DNA of 64,000 nucleotides, from NCBI RefSeq assembly GCF_000374625.1, contig NZ_KB894766.1, positions 372,001 to 436,000 of the forward strand, in the 5' to 3' direction. This document shows, in pieces, positions 19,187 to 27,555 of this stretch. The notes under the pieces are model-generated. The model was not told the origin of the DNA. It worked only from the letters and a program-made list of their open reading frames with translations, and did not search any database. Both the position numbers and the translations under genes were made by a program. Numbering within the stretch: position 1 is the stretch's first letter; every line of letters begins with the position of its first letter. The stretch is from Allobrachymonas chironomi DSM 19884. Lineage in GTDB: Bacteria; Pseudomonadota; Gammaproteobacteria; Burkholderiales; Burkholderiaceae_C.

Positions 19187-20317
19187 TTACTGCCTGACGC
19201 GGATCAGCTTGCCATCCCGGTTGTCGGTCACCACGTACAGCCAGCCGTCCGGCCCCTGCTTCACGTCGCGCATGCGGTGGCCCACCTTGTCGAGCAGCTT
19301 GTGCTCGGCCACCACCTTGCCGTTTTTCAGCTCCAGCCGCGCCAGGTACTGGAACTTGAGCGCGCCCACCATCAGGTTGCCCTTCCAGCCCGGATAGCGA
19401 TCACTGGTGACAAAGGCCATGCCCGAGGGCGCAATCGACGGGTTCCAGAAATGCAGCGGCTCTTCCACCCCGGGCAGGCTGGGCTTGCCAGTGCCGATCG
19501 GGGCACCGCCGTAATCGACACCCTTGCTGGTTTCAGGCCAGCCATAGTTCTTGCCGGGCAGCGGCAGATTGATTTCGTCACCGCCCTGGGCCGCATGCTC
19601 GTGGATCCAGTAGCGGCCATCCGGTGCCAGCGTGGCCCCTTGCGGGTTGCGGTGGCCATAGCTCCAGATCTCCGGCAGGGCATCGCGCCGGCCCACAAAC
19701 GGATTGTCGCGCGGCACCGATCCATCCTTGCCCACCCGCACCACCTTGCCGTGGTGGTTGCCCAGCCGTTGCGCATCATGGCGCTGGCTGTAGCGATCGC
19801 CCAGCGTGAGGAACAGCGTGCCGTCGGGCTGTCCGTTGACCGTGCGCTCGACAATGCGGCAGCCGAAATGCAGGCTGCTGCGCACCTTGGGCTTCTGGCT
19901 GAAGATCACCTGCACGTCCTGCAGGCTGCGATTGTCAGGCGACAGGCGGGCACGCGCCAGCGCCGTGCTGTTGCCGCCGTTGCCACCGGCTTCGGAAAAG
20001 CAGAAGTAAATCGTGCGGTTGCTGGCAAAGCCGCTGTCGGTGATGACATCGAGCAGGCCGCCCTGGCCGGCATCGACCACGCGTGGCACACCGACCACCG
20101 GTGCGCCGATACGACCATCGGGCTCGATCACGCGCAGGCGACCGGGTTTTTCCGTGACCAGAAAGCGGCCGCCGGGCAGAAAGGCCACGGCCCAGGGGCG
20201 TTCCAGCCCCTCGGCAATAGTCTGGCCCGTAGCGGCTTGTGCCAGCACCGACGGACTGGCCAGCGTGGCCAGGGCTGTGGCTGCCGCCAGCAGCCAGGGC
20301 GTGGAACATCGGGACAT
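19187..20317 (-). CDS. PQQ-dependent aldose sugar dehydrogenase (soluble, YliI/Asd-like)
   Basis: This 376-residue periplasmic beta-propeller belongs to the glucose/sorbosone dehydrogenase family and oxidises aldose sugars with PQQ. It has a signal peptide (to about residue 27, SVLAQA), GLERPWAVAFLPGG, GYGWPETSKG-like GKNYGWPETSKGVDYGG and SYGHRNPQGATLAPDG, characteristic of the family. The start at 20317 follows GGAG. No pqq biosynthesis genes are in the window, so the cofactor may be made elsewhere or scavenged. It lies 43 bases upstream-read from the OYE gene and could share its transcript. Confidence 0.88.
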   Translation of the reverse strand: MSRCSTPWLLAAATALATLASPSVLAQAATGQTIAEGLERPWAVAFLPGGRFLVTEKPGRLRVIEPDGRIGAPVVGVPRVVDAGQGGLLDVITDSGFASNRTIYFCFSEAGGNGGNSTALARARLSPDNRSLQDVQVIFSQKPKVRSSLHFGCRIVERTVNGQPDGTLFLTLGDRYSQRHDAQRLGNHHGKVVRVGKDGSVPRDNPFVGRRDALPEIWSYGHRNPQGATLAPDGRYWIHEHAAQGGDEINLPLPGKNYGWPETSKGVDYGGAPIGTGKPSLPGVEEPLHFWNPSIAPSGMAFVTSDRYPGWKGNLMVGALKFQYLARLELKNGKVVAEHKLLDKVGHRMRDVKQGPDGWLYVVTDNRDGKLIRVRQ

Positions 20318-20360
20318 GGCAGGCTCCGTCAGACGGCTACCAGGCCATGCCCTGCCGGGA

Positions 20361-21467
20361 TCAGCCCTGGTAAGCGGGGTAATCGGTATAGCCCTCACTG
20401 CCGCCACCGTAATAGGTACGGCGATCCGGCTGCACCAGCGGCCAACCGTGCTGCAGTCGCTGTACCAGGTCCGGGTTGGAAATGAAGGGTTGACCAAAGC
20501 CTACCAAATCGACCAGGCCCTGCTGCAACAAATCGTTGCCGGACTCCAGCGTCATGGCCCCAGCATGGATGATAGCGCCCTTGGGGAAAGCCTCGCGCAC
20601 CTTGGCCAGGAAGGCCGCGTTCTGGCCGTCCACTTCGGGGCGGCCCTGGCCGTTGGACTGGTCCATCAGGTGCACATAGGCCAGCTCGCGCTCGGCCAGC
20701 TTGCGGATCAGGTGCAGATAGGTGTCCTCGATCTGGGCGTAGTCCGGCATGTCGTTGAAACGGCCCCAGGGCGACAGACGAATGCCAACCTTGCCAGCGG
20801 CGGTGGCGGCCACCACGCTGTCCACCACTTCCAGCACAAAGCGCACGCGGTCATCCAGGTTCTGTGCGCCGTACTGGTCGGTGCGGTCATTCACCAGCGG
20901 GTTCAGGAACTGCTCCAGCAGATAGCCGTTGGCACCGTGGATTTCCACGCCGTCGAAACCGGCCTTGATGGCGCGGTGCGCCGCCTTGCCGAAATCGAAG
21001 GCGGTCTCGCGCACTTCTTCGGTCGTCATGGCGTGCGGCTCGGTGGCCGGCACAAAGCCCGGCTTGCCATTCAGGTCGTAGGCAAACACCTTGGTCTGGG
21101 CGGTACGCGCCGTGGAGCTGTGCGGCTTGCGTCCCATCAGCAGGTTCTGGTGCGAGGCACGGCCCACATGCCAGAGCTGGGCGAAGATGGCACCGCCCTC
21201 CGCATGCACGGCCTGCGTGACTTTCGTCCAGCCCTCGACCTGCGCATCGGTGTACAGGCCGGGCACATACAGGTTGCCGTTGGCGATCTCCGACACCGGC
21301 ACCCCCTCGGTCACGATCAGGCCGGCCCCGGCACGCTGGCGATAGTACTGCGCCGTCAGGTCATTGGGCACGGCATCCGGGTTGCGGGCACGGGTCATGG
21401 GAGCCATCACGGCACGATTGCGCAGCGGCAGGCCTGACAGGGTATAGCTATCGAACAGGGTGGGCAT
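20361..21467 (-). CDS. Old Yellow Enzyme family NADH:flavin oxidoreductase (NemA-like)
   Basis: This is an FMN-binding TIM-barrel ene-reductase of 368 residues. It starts MPTLFDSYTLSGLPLRNRAVMAPMTR, has HVGRASH, the active-site segment VEIHGANGYLLEQFLNP and GFGQPFISNPDLV near the C-terminus. Such enzymes reduce activated alkenes, quinones or nitro compounds; the natural substrate is unknown. AGGAGA lies 8 bases before the ATG at 21467. A longer in-frame extension upstream has no support. Confidence 0.92.
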   Translation of the reverse strand: MPTLFDSYTLSGLPLRNRAVMAPMTRARNPDAVPNDLTAQYYRQRAGAGLIVTEGVPVSEIANGNLYVPGLYTDAQVEGWTKVTQAVHAEGGAIFAQLWHVGRASHQNLLMGRKPHSSTARTAQTKVFAYDLNGKPGFVPATEPHAMTTEEVRETAFDFGKAAHRAIKAGFDGVEIHGANGYLLEQFLNPLVNDRTDQYGAQNLDDRVRFVLEVVDSVVAATAAGKVGIRLSPWGRFNDMPDYAQIEDTYLHLIRKLAERELAYVHLMDQSNGQGRPEVDGQNAAFLAKVREAFPKGAIIHAGAMTLESGNDLLQQGLVDLVGFGQPFISNPDLVQRLQHGWPLVQPDRRTYYGGGSEGYTDYPAYQG

Positions 21468-21741
21468 GCGGGAATCTCCTTGCAACGGTGCTGCCGGAAG
21501 GAAGGCAGCAACTTGTGGACAGTTGGTGATGGATGGCAGCATATTCAATGCATTTGACAGAAAAATGGCTGTCTGCCCAGCAGCGCGCCTCCGTCACCCG
21601 GCCATCAGATGGTAGGAAATTCCGCCAGAGGCAAGGGCTGCCTTGCCGGAATCCCGCAGCCCGCTGGGGATATGCGGCCCCGCCCCAGGCCAACCGTCCC
21701 TTCCGTGGCAGGCGAGAATCGGTCAGCTCAGGCCCGGCCGC

Positions 21742-22185
21742 TTAGAGGCGGACGCACTGGTCTTCCTTGTTGCCATCCACTCGGTTGTTGCCGCCCGCGG
21801 GGCGCTGGCTGTTGCTCTTGCACTGCAAGTTGCCGTCCACGCGGTTGCCCTGCACCACGATGCTGCCACGGTTGCCCATGAGCTGGATATCGCCATCCAC
21901 CCGGTTGTTGCGCAGACTGATGCGGCGGCCCTTGTCGAGCTGGATGTTGCCATCGACGGTGCTGTTGCGCACCGTCACGGACGAGGCCCCCTGGGCCTGG
22001 ATGTTGCCATCGATGCGGCTGTTGGCCACGACGCAGCTGGCGCCACGCGGCACCTTGATGTCGCCATCGATCTTCTGACCGCTGATGGTGCCACGGCAGA
22101 TACGGTCATCGGCATGGGCACCAGTCGCAGCCATCAGGGCTGCGGCGACGATGGCCAGGGGAGCAAGGCGGCTTGCGATAGACAT
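21742..22185 (-). CDS. Secreted VDGN-repeat beta-solenoid-like protein, unknown function
   Basis: This 147-residue protein has a signal peptide (to about residue 25, ATGAHA) and then about six repeats of roughly 19-20 residues, each opening with [KRT][IV]DG[DN][IL] (for example RIDGNIQ, TVDGNIQ, RVDGDIQ, RVDGNLQ). This pattern suggests a short right-handed beta-helix, like DUF3060 or bactofilin-type folds. Two cysteines near the start (CRGT, SCVV) and two near the end (QCKS, DQC) could cap the helix by disulfides. An AGGAG precedes the ATG. Function is unknown. Inverted repeats lie just upstream. Confidence 0.75.
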   Translation of the reverse strand: MSIASRLAPLAIVAAALMAATGAHADDRICRGTISGQKIDGDIKVPRGASCVVANSRIDGNIQAQGASSVTVRNSTVDGNIQLDKGRRISLRNNRVDGDIQLMGNRGSIVVQGNRVDGNLQCKSNSQRPAGGNNRVDGNKEDQCVRL

Positions 22186-22587
22186 GGGAACTCCTGATTG
22201 TCATCCTGCAGGATGAGGATGGCCTGTGGCAGGCACAGGCCTGGAATGTCCGCCTGCAACAGCGGCAGGCTATGGGGTCTGAGGCCAGCCTGCGCGCCGG
22301 AGTTCCCCGCCACTGGCGTGGAGGTGTAACAGGTATTGCCAGGGGCTTTGCGCTCCCGGCCGGCAGACAGACCCGGCACGCCGCATCCGGCATACCGGCT
22401 CCGATGACAAGGGTGGCAGCAGGCACACGACAGCACCTTCCGGCGCAGGCATTTGCGTGCAAACCCTTATATTCTTAAATTATATTTCTATAGCTAATCT
22501 ATATAGCATATATAACATATGAAATGCCAGTGCTGCTATCATCTACCTCCTTGACAGGAGACTGCCCCACAGTGGCAGAGCATACAG
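22186..22587. other. 402-bp intergenic region with palindromes and AT-rich island
   Basis: This region separates the divergent solenoid gene and metN. Next to the solenoid gene are a perfect 16-bp palindrome TCATCCTGCAGGATGA (22201-22216) and an 8-bp inverted repeat GGCCTGTG/CACAGGCC (22221-22241). The middle is GC-rich with no credible ORF. From 22463 to 22526 the sequence turns strongly AT-rich (TATAT-type runs), which is exceptional in this window and probably holds the metNIQ promoter. No known riboswitch was recognised. Confidence 0.6.
22463..22526 (+). promoter_or_regulatory. AT-rich promoter island upstream of metNIQ
   Basis: About 64 bases of mostly A/T (TTATATTC, CTATATAGCATATATAAC) end 62 bases before the metN start. 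Several -10-like hexamers are present, so I cannot fix a single promoter. It may also bind a sulfur or methionine regulator; that part is inference. Confidence 0.45.
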
Positions 22588-23331
22588 ATGATAGAACTCG
22601 ATTCGGTCCACAAGCGTTACCCCGCCCCCCACGGGTCGGGCTGGTTTGACGCGGTCCATCCCACCTCCCTGCACATCCGTGCCGGCGAGGTTTTCGGCCT
22701 GATCGGCCATTCCGGCGCGGGCAAATCCACCCTGCTGCGCCTGATCAACCTGCTGGAGCGGCCCGATGGCGGCACCGTGCGCGTGGGCGATGAAGTGCTG
22801 ACGGCACTGGACGCTGCCGGCCTGCGCAAGGCGCGCCAGCACATGGGCATGGTGTTCCAGCAATTCAACCTGATGGCCAACCGCACCGTGGCCGGCAATG
22901 TGGCGTTCCCGCTGGAAATTGCCGGCTGGAGCAAGGCCGACATCCAGACCCGCGTGGCCGAATGTCTGGAGGTGGTCGGCCTGGAACACCGGGCGCAGCA
23001 CTACCCGGCGCAGCTGTCCGGCGGCCAGAAGCAGCGCGTGGGCATTGCGCGGGCGCTGGCCCCCAACCCCAAGGTGATCCTGGCCGACGAGCCGACCTCG
23101 GCGCTGGACCCGCAAACCACGCGCAACGTGCTGGAGTGCCTGGAATCCATCAACACCCGCTTTGGCGTCACGATCGTCATCGTCACCCATGAAATGCGTG
23201 TGGTGCGCACCCTGTGCCACCGCGCCGCCGTGATGGACCAGGGCCATGTGGTGGAAATTGCCGATGTCCGCGACGGCGAATTCCGGATGCAATCCCCGCA
23301 GGCGCTGGCCCTGCTGGCAGAGGAGGCCTGA
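22588..23331 (+). CDS. metN: D/L-methionine ABC importer ATP-binding protein MetN, short form
   Basis: This ATPase of the MetNIQ importer has 247 residues: Walker A GHSGAGKST, Q-loop MVFQQFNLM, signature LSGGQKQRVGIARAL, Walker B VILADEPTSALDP and H-loop VTHEM. The C-terminal NIL/ACT-like domain of E. coli MetN (about 343 residues), which binds methionine and shuts the transporter off, is absent. The protein ends at ALALLAEEA right after the nucleotide-binding domain, and metI starts two bases after the stop, so this is not an obvious truncation by frameshift. Assignment to methionine rests on the metI and metQ neighbours. Confidence 0.9.
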   Translation: MIELDSVHKRYPAPHGSGWFDAVHPTSLHIRAGEVFGLIGHSGAGKSTLLRLINLLERPDGGTVRVGDEVLTALDAAGLRKARQHMGMVFQQFNLMANRTVAGNVAFPLEIAGWSKADIQTRVAECLEVVGLEHRAQHYPAQLSGGQKQRVGIARALAPNPKVILADEPTSALDPQTTRNVLECLESINTRFGVTIVIVTHEMRVVRTLCHRAAVMDQGHVVEIADVRDGEFRMQSPQALALLAEEA

Positions 23332-23332
23332 G

Positions 23333-24040
23333 ATGGACGATTACGCAAGCGAAGAACAGGCCTTCAGCTGGGCTGCGGCCTGGGAACACCTGGCCGGCAT
23401 GCAGGATGAAATCATCCAGGCCGCCATCGAAACCGCCATCATGCTGGGCATCGGCCTGACCGCCGCGCTGCTGATCGGTCTGCCGCTGGGCATTCTGCTG
23501 TACCTGACCGGCAAGGGCCAGATGTACGAAAACCGCGTGCTGGGCGGCATCCTGAGCTGGCTGGTCAACCTGGTGCGATCCTTCCCCTTCATCATCCTGA
23601 TGGTGGTGCTGAGCGGCTTCACGCGCTGGGTGGCCGGCACCAGCATTGGCCCGCTGGCCGCCGCCGTGCCGCTGTCCTTTGCCGCCATCCCCTACTTTGC
23701 GCGCCTGGCCGAAACCTCGCTGCGCGAGATTCCCAAGGGCGTGCTCGAAGCCGCCCAGGCCATGGGCGCCAGTCCGCTGCAAATCATCGTCAAGGTGCTG
23801 CTGGTGGAGGCACGCTCCGGCCTGGTGGCGGGCTTCACCATCCTGACCATCAGCTTTCTGAGCTATTCCGCCGTGGCCGGCGTGGTCGGCGGCGGCGGCA
23901 TTGGCGACCTGGCCATCCGCTACGGCTACCAGCGCTACGACACAGTGGTACTGGTCGCCATGTCGCTGCTGCTGATCCTGATCGTGCAAGTGATCCAGGC
24001 GCTGGGCAACCGCGTGGCGGCCCGGCTGGACAAACGCTGA
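23333..24040 (+). CDS. metI: Methionine ABC importer permease MetI
   Basis: MetI is the membrane subunit of the importer. The 235-residue protein has five or so membrane helices and the EAA loop EAAQAMGASPLQIIVKVLL that docks to MetN. Typical family segments are NLVRSFPFIILMV and SAVAGVVGGGGIGDLAIRYGYQRY. The ATG lies two bases after the metN stop, so the two are coupled. Its first 25 residues are a soluble, Asp/Glu-rich tail. Confidence 0.93.
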   Translation: MDDYASEEQAFSWAAAWEHLAGMQDEIIQAAIETAIMLGIGLTAALLIGLPLGILLYLTGKGQMYENRVLGGILSWLVNLVRSFPFIILMVVLSGFTRWVAGTSIGPLAAAVPLSFAAIPYFARLAETSLREIPKGVLEAAQAMGASPLQIIVKVLLVEARSGLVAGFTILTISFLSYSAVAGVVGGGGIGDLAIRYGYQRYDTVVLVAMSLLLILIVQVIQALGNRVAARLDKR

Positions 24041-24073
24041 ATCCCCCAACCTGATTTCAACTGGAAGAACACC

Positions 24074-24889
24074 ATGCATCTGCGTACCCTACTCAAGGCC
24101 ACCGTGGCCGCTACCCTGCTGACTGCCCTGGGCAGCCATGCCTTCGCCGCCGATCCCAACAAGAAGGAAATCGTCATCGGCACCACCGTCGGCGACTTTG
24201 GCGATCAGGTCAAGGAAAGCATCCGACCGATCCTGGAAAGGCAGGGCTACAAGGTCAAGCTGGTCGAGTTCACCGACTACATCCGCCCCAACCTGGCGCT
24301 GCAGGAAGGCTCGCTGGACGTGAACGTGTTCCAGCACCAGCCGTACCTGAACCAGTTCCGCGCCCAGCACAAGCTGACGCTGACCTCGGTGTTCGTGGTG
24401 CCGACCGCGCCCATGAACCTGTACGCCGGCCGTCTCAAGAGCCTGGACGCCGTGAAGAACGGCAGCACCGTCAGTGTGCCGAATGACCCGACCAACCTGG
24501 CGCGCGCCCTGGTGGTGCTGCGTGATCTGGGCTGGATCACGCTCAAGCCCGGCGTCAAGCCGGCCACCGCCTCCGAACGCGATGTCGCCAGCAGCAAGTA
24601 CAACATCGTGCTCAAGCCGCTGGAAGCGGCCCAGTTGCCGCGTTCCCGCGCCGACGTGGACTACGCCATCATCAACGGCAACTACGCCGTCAGCAGCGGC
24701 ATGGACCTGAACAAGCACCTGTTCCAGGAGCGCAGCAAGGCGTATCTGAACGTGGGCGTGTTCCACAACAACAGCCTGAACACGCAGTGGGCCAAGGACG
24801 TGATCGCCGCCTACCGTTCACCCGAATTCAAGGCCTACGCCATGAAGCGCTTCCCCGGCTACAACTACCCCGCCGGCTGGGTCAAGTAA
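24074..24889 (+). CDS. metQ: Methionine-binding periplasmic protein MetQ, first copy
   Basis: This 271-residue NlpA-family binding protein delivers methionine to MetNI. After a signal peptide (to AFA at about 25) come KKEIVIGTTVGDFGDQVKES, VEFTDYIRPNLAL, DVNVFQHQPYL and NDPTNLARALV, all hallmarks. There is no lipobox cysteine (LGSHAFAAD), whereas many MetQ proteins are lipoproteins, so it appears to be a soluble periplasmic protein. It follows metI by 33 bases and is followed 17 bases later by a very similar copy. Confidence 0.93.
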   Translation: MHLRTLLKATVAATLLTALGSHAFAADPNKKEIVIGTTVGDFGDQVKESIRPILERQGYKVKLVEFTDYIRPNLALQEGSLDVNVFQHQPYLNQFRAQHKLTLTSVFVVPTAPMNLYAGRLKSLDAVKNGSTVSVPNDPTNLARALVVLRDLGWITLKPGVKPATASERDVASSKYNIVLKPLEAAQLPRSRADVDYAIINGNYAVSSGMDLNKHLFQERSKAYLNVGVFHNNSLNTQWAKDVIAAYRSPEFKAYAMKRFPGYNYPAGWVK

Positions 24890-24906
24890 ACACAGGAGAC
24901 ATTCCC

Positions 24907-25722
24907 ATGCAACTGCGCCATCTGCTCAAGGCCGGCCTGGCCGCCACCCTGCTGGCTGCCCTGGGCAGCCCTGCCCTGGCCGCTGACCCGGCCAAGAAGG
25001 AAATCGTGATAGGAACCACCGTGGGCGACTACGGTGACCAGGTCAAGGAAGGCATTCGCCCGATTCTGGAAAAGCAGGGCTACAAGGTCAAGCTGGTGGA
25101 GTTCACCGATTACGTGCGCCCCAATCTGGCGCTGCAGGAAGGTGCGCTGGACGTGAACGTGTTCCAGCACCATCCCTACCTGAGCAAGTTCCGCGCCCAG
25201 CACAAGCTGACGCTGACCTCGGTGTTCCACGTGCCGACCGCGCCCATGAACCTGTACGCCGGCCGCCTCAAGAGCCTCAGCGCCGTCAAGAGCGGCAGCA
25301 CCGTCAGCCTGCCGAATGACCCGACCAACCTGGCGCGCGCCCTGGTGCTGTTGCGCGACATGGGCTGGATCACGCTCAAGCCCGGCATCAACCCGGTGAC
25401 CGCCTCCGAACGCGATGTCGCCAGCAACAAATACGGCATCGTGCTCAAGCCGCTGGAAGCCGCGCAACTGCCGCGCTCGCGCTCCGATGTGGACTTTGCG
25501 ATTGTCAACGGCAACTACGCCGTCAGCAGCGGCATGAAGCTGAGCGACAACCTGTTCCAGGAAAAGAGCAAGGCCTATGTGAATATCGGCGCGATCCGCA
25601 ATGACCACCTGAACACCCAGTGGGCGAAAGACGTGATTGCCGCCTACCGCTCGGCGGAGTTCAAGGCGTATGCGCTCAAGCGCTTCCCTGGCTACAACTA
25701 TCCGCCCGGCTGGAAGCCGTAA
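24907..25722 (+). CDS. metQ: Methionine-binding periplasmic protein MetQ, second copy
   Basis: This is a tandem paralogue of the preceding gene with the same length (271 residues) and near-identical motifs. Differences are concentrated in scattered surface positions (for example ASNKYGIVL versus SSKYNIVL, and SDNLFQEKSKAYVNIGAI versus NKHLFQERSKAYLNVGVF). It also lacks a lipobox. AGGAGA precedes the ATG at 24907. The pair is a recent-looking tandem duplication, perhaps giving two ligand preferences (L-Met, D-Met or Met sulfoxide); that is inference. Confidence 0.92.
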   Translation: MQLRHLLKAGLAATLLAALGSPALAADPAKKEIVIGTTVGDYGDQVKEGIRPILEKQGYKVKLVEFTDYVRPNLALQEGALDVNVFQHHPYLSKFRAQHKLTLTSVFHVPTAPMNLYAGRLKSLSAVKSGSTVSLPNDPTNLARALVLLRDMGWITLKPGINPVTASERDVASNKYGIVLKPLEAAQLPRSRSDVDFAIVNGNYAVSSGMKLSDNLFQEKSKAYVNIGAIRNDHLNTQWAKDVIAAYRSAEFKAYALKRFPGYNYPPGWKP

Positions 25723-25743
25723 GAAAAGACTGGCCCATAAAGC

Positions 25744-25775
25744 AACATGCCACCCTTGCGGTGGCATGTTTTTTT
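25744..25775 (+). terminator. Rho-independent terminator after metQ
   Basis: An 11-bp perfect stem AACATGCCACC/GGTGGCATGTT with a CTTGC loop runs into a seven-T tract. It closes the metNIQQ operon and sits between it and the convergent purC. Confidence 0.92.
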
Positions 25776-25790
25776 GGGGAATCTGCAGAC

Positions 25791-26705
25791 TTAGCGCGTC
25801 AAGGTCTCCAGCGCCTCCTGGTACTTCGCAGCCGTGCCCGCAATCACCTCCGCCGGCAACTGCGGCGCCGGCGCCGTCTTGCCCCAGGGCTTGCCATCCA
25901 CGGTGGCGGTTTCCAGCCAGTCACGCAGGTATTGCTTGTCATAGCTGGGCGGATTCCGGCCGGCCTCGAAAGCGGCCTGATAGCCGTCCTGCGGCCAGTA
26001 GCGCGAGCTGTCGGGCGTCAGCACCTCGTCCATCAGCGTCAGCGTGCCCTGCTCGTCCAGACCAAACTCGAACTTGGTATCGGCAATGATGATGCCCTTG
26101 GTCAGGGCGTAATCGGCCGCTGCCTGATACAGCGCGATACTGACATCGCGCATCTGCGCCGCCAGTTCCTTGCCGATGGTGGCTTCGACCTGCTCGAAGC
26201 TGATGTTCTCGTCATGCTCGCCGACCTCGGCCTTGGCTGCCGGCGTGAAGATCGGCTCGGGCAGCTTGCTGGCGTTCTGCAGACCTTCGGGCAGCGGCAC
26301 ACCGCACACGCTGCGACTTTGCTGGTATTCCTGCCAGCCACTGCCGGCCAGATAGCCACGCACCACCGCCTCGACCGGCAGCGGCTTCAGGCGCTTGACC
26401 AGCATGCTGCGGCCCTGCACCAGCGGGGCCTCCCCGGCGCTGACCACGCTTTCGGGCGCATCGCCGGTCAGGTGGTTGGGCACGATGCCCTGCAGCTTGT
26501 CAAACCAGAACAGCGCCATCTGCGTCAGCAGCGCACCCTTGCCCGGAATCGGCTCGCCCATGATGACGTCAAAAGCACTGATGCGGTCACTGGCCACCAT
26601 CAGGATGCGGTCATCGCCCACGGCGTAGTTGTCGCGCACCTTGCCGCGCGCCAGCAGCGGCAGGGACTGGAGGGAAGAGGTATGCAGGGCGTTGGAAGAG
26701 CTCAT
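25791..26705 (-). CDS. purC: Phosphoribosylaminoimidazole-succinocarboxamide synthase PurC
   Basis: This enzyme adds aspartate to CAIR to form SAICAR. The 304-residue protein is the longer betaproteobacterial/eukaryote-like form. It has [57 protein letters not shown] and the C-terminal [11 protein letters not shown] block. It belongs to the pgk-pyk-fbaA-purC-purE-purK series of this order, though purE is now 7.5 kb further on. Confidence 0.95.
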   Translation of the reverse strand: MSSSNALHTSSLQSLPLLARGKVRDNYAVGDDRILMVASDRISAFDVIMGEPIPGKGALLTQMALFWFDKLQGIVPNHLTGDAPESVVSAGEAPLVQGRSMLVKRLKPLPVEAVVRGYLAGSGWQEYQQSRSVCGVPLPEGLQNASKLPEPIFTPAAKAEVGEHDENISFEQVEATIGKELAAQMRDVSIALYQAAADYALTKGIIIADTKFEFGLDEQGTLTLMDEVLTPDSSRYWPQDGYQAAFEAGRNPPSYDKQYLRDWLETATVDGKPWGKTAPAPQLPAEVIAGTAAKYQEALETLTR

Positions 26706-26784
26706 GGTTCTGTCTGGAAAAAGGACAAGCGCCCCGAAGGCGCGAATGTCCTATTATCCCCGATGCGCCCGACTGGCGCAGGGT

Positions 26785-27315
26785 TTAGCGGCCGTCGCCG
26801 TCGGCATCGCCCGGCAGGGTTCGCTCCACGCGGTCCCAGGCAGCACGGCCGGCACGTTTGGCCTGCTCCCAACTCAGGCGGGACTTGCCCTTGAGCTTGT
26901 CCCAGTCCTGCTGCAGGGCGGGTTCGGCATCCTCCCAGCACTGATCGCCATAGCACTGGCGGCCCTGGTAGCCCAGGCGATAGGCTGGCGCGTAGTCGTC
27001 CTCGTAACTGTAGTCAGGCACCACTTCCGGCTGGTTGCGGTAGTTGTCCTTCCAGTAGCTGTAATCGGGATCGGTGGCATCGACGGCGGCGTAGGCGCCA
27101 ACAGCACCCGCCACGGCACCCAGCAGACCGCCCACCAGGGCACCTACCGGGCCACCCACGGCGGTACCGATGGCAACACCGCCAGCCGCACCGGCAACGG
27201 CACCGCCACCGGCGGCCACGCCGGACACTTCCCGCTTGGCTTCTTCAGGGGTGATCGGCTCCTGGGCGATCGGACGCGGATCCTGCGAAGGCTGGCCGAG
27301 ATCGTTGTTGTTCAT
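26785..27315 (-). CDS. Glycine-zipper stress-type protein
   Basis: This 176-residue protein has a polar N-terminus (MNNNDLGQPSQDP), a Gly-zipper hydrophobic stretch at about 32-78 (GGGAVAGAAGGVAIGTAVGG then VGALVGGLLGAVAG), an acidic/aromatic middle (YWKDNYRNQP, DYSYEDDYAPAYR) and a C-terminal WDKLKGKSRLSWEQAKRAGR segment ending PGDADGDGR. That overall layout recurs in hypothetical stress-related proteins of Burkholderiales that I recall, but no function is established. GAGGAG lies 8 bases before the ATG. It sits between fbaA and purC, which are often adjacent in relatives. Confidence 0.75.
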   Translation of the reverse strand: MNNNDLGQPSQDPRPIAQEPITPEEAKREVSGVAAGGGAVAGAAGGVAIGTAVGGPVGALVGGLLGAVAGAVGAYAAVDATDPDYSYWKDNYRNQPEVVPDYSYEDDYAPAYRLGYQGRQCYGDQCWEDAEPALQQDWDKLKGKSRLSWEQAKRAGRAAWDRVERTLPGDADGDGR

Positions 27316-27455
27316 GATGTTCTCCTCACTGGGTGAAACGGAAGGCATGACGGCTTGGGTCATGGGGAAACTTGCTGCTTCCAGTGTGCCCGCAGTACCT
27401 GCCCGGGCTTGCCATCCGATGCCGATGACGCGTGTCAGCGTTTTCCTTACGCAGC

Positions 27456-27511
27456 AAAAAGCCCGTGCTGCCTGCACGGCCTGTCAGGGACAGGGGCAGG
27501 CCCGCACGGGC
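27456..27511 (-). terminator. Rho-independent terminator after fbaA
   Basis: On the minus strand an 8-bp outer stem GCCCGTGC/GCACGGGC encloses further pairing (GCCTGC/GCAGGC) and ends in UUUUU (complement of A at 27456-27460). It lies 45 bases past the fbaA stop. Confidence 0.78.
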
Positions 27512-27555
27512 CGGGAGAACGTGGCCGGCAGCCAGGGCCGCCGGTCAGCAGGCGA

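Noticed and set aside
22200-22520. Possible SAM or SAH riboswitch in front of metN
   Set aside because: I could not find the conserved core elements of SAM-I, SAM-II or SAH riboswitches; only simple inverted repeats and an AT-rich stretch are present.
24074-25722. Direct repeat of about 0.8 kb, considered as a mobile element
   Set aside because: Both copies are intact metQ genes with separate ribosome-binding sites and no transposase or terminal repeats; simple gene duplication explains it.
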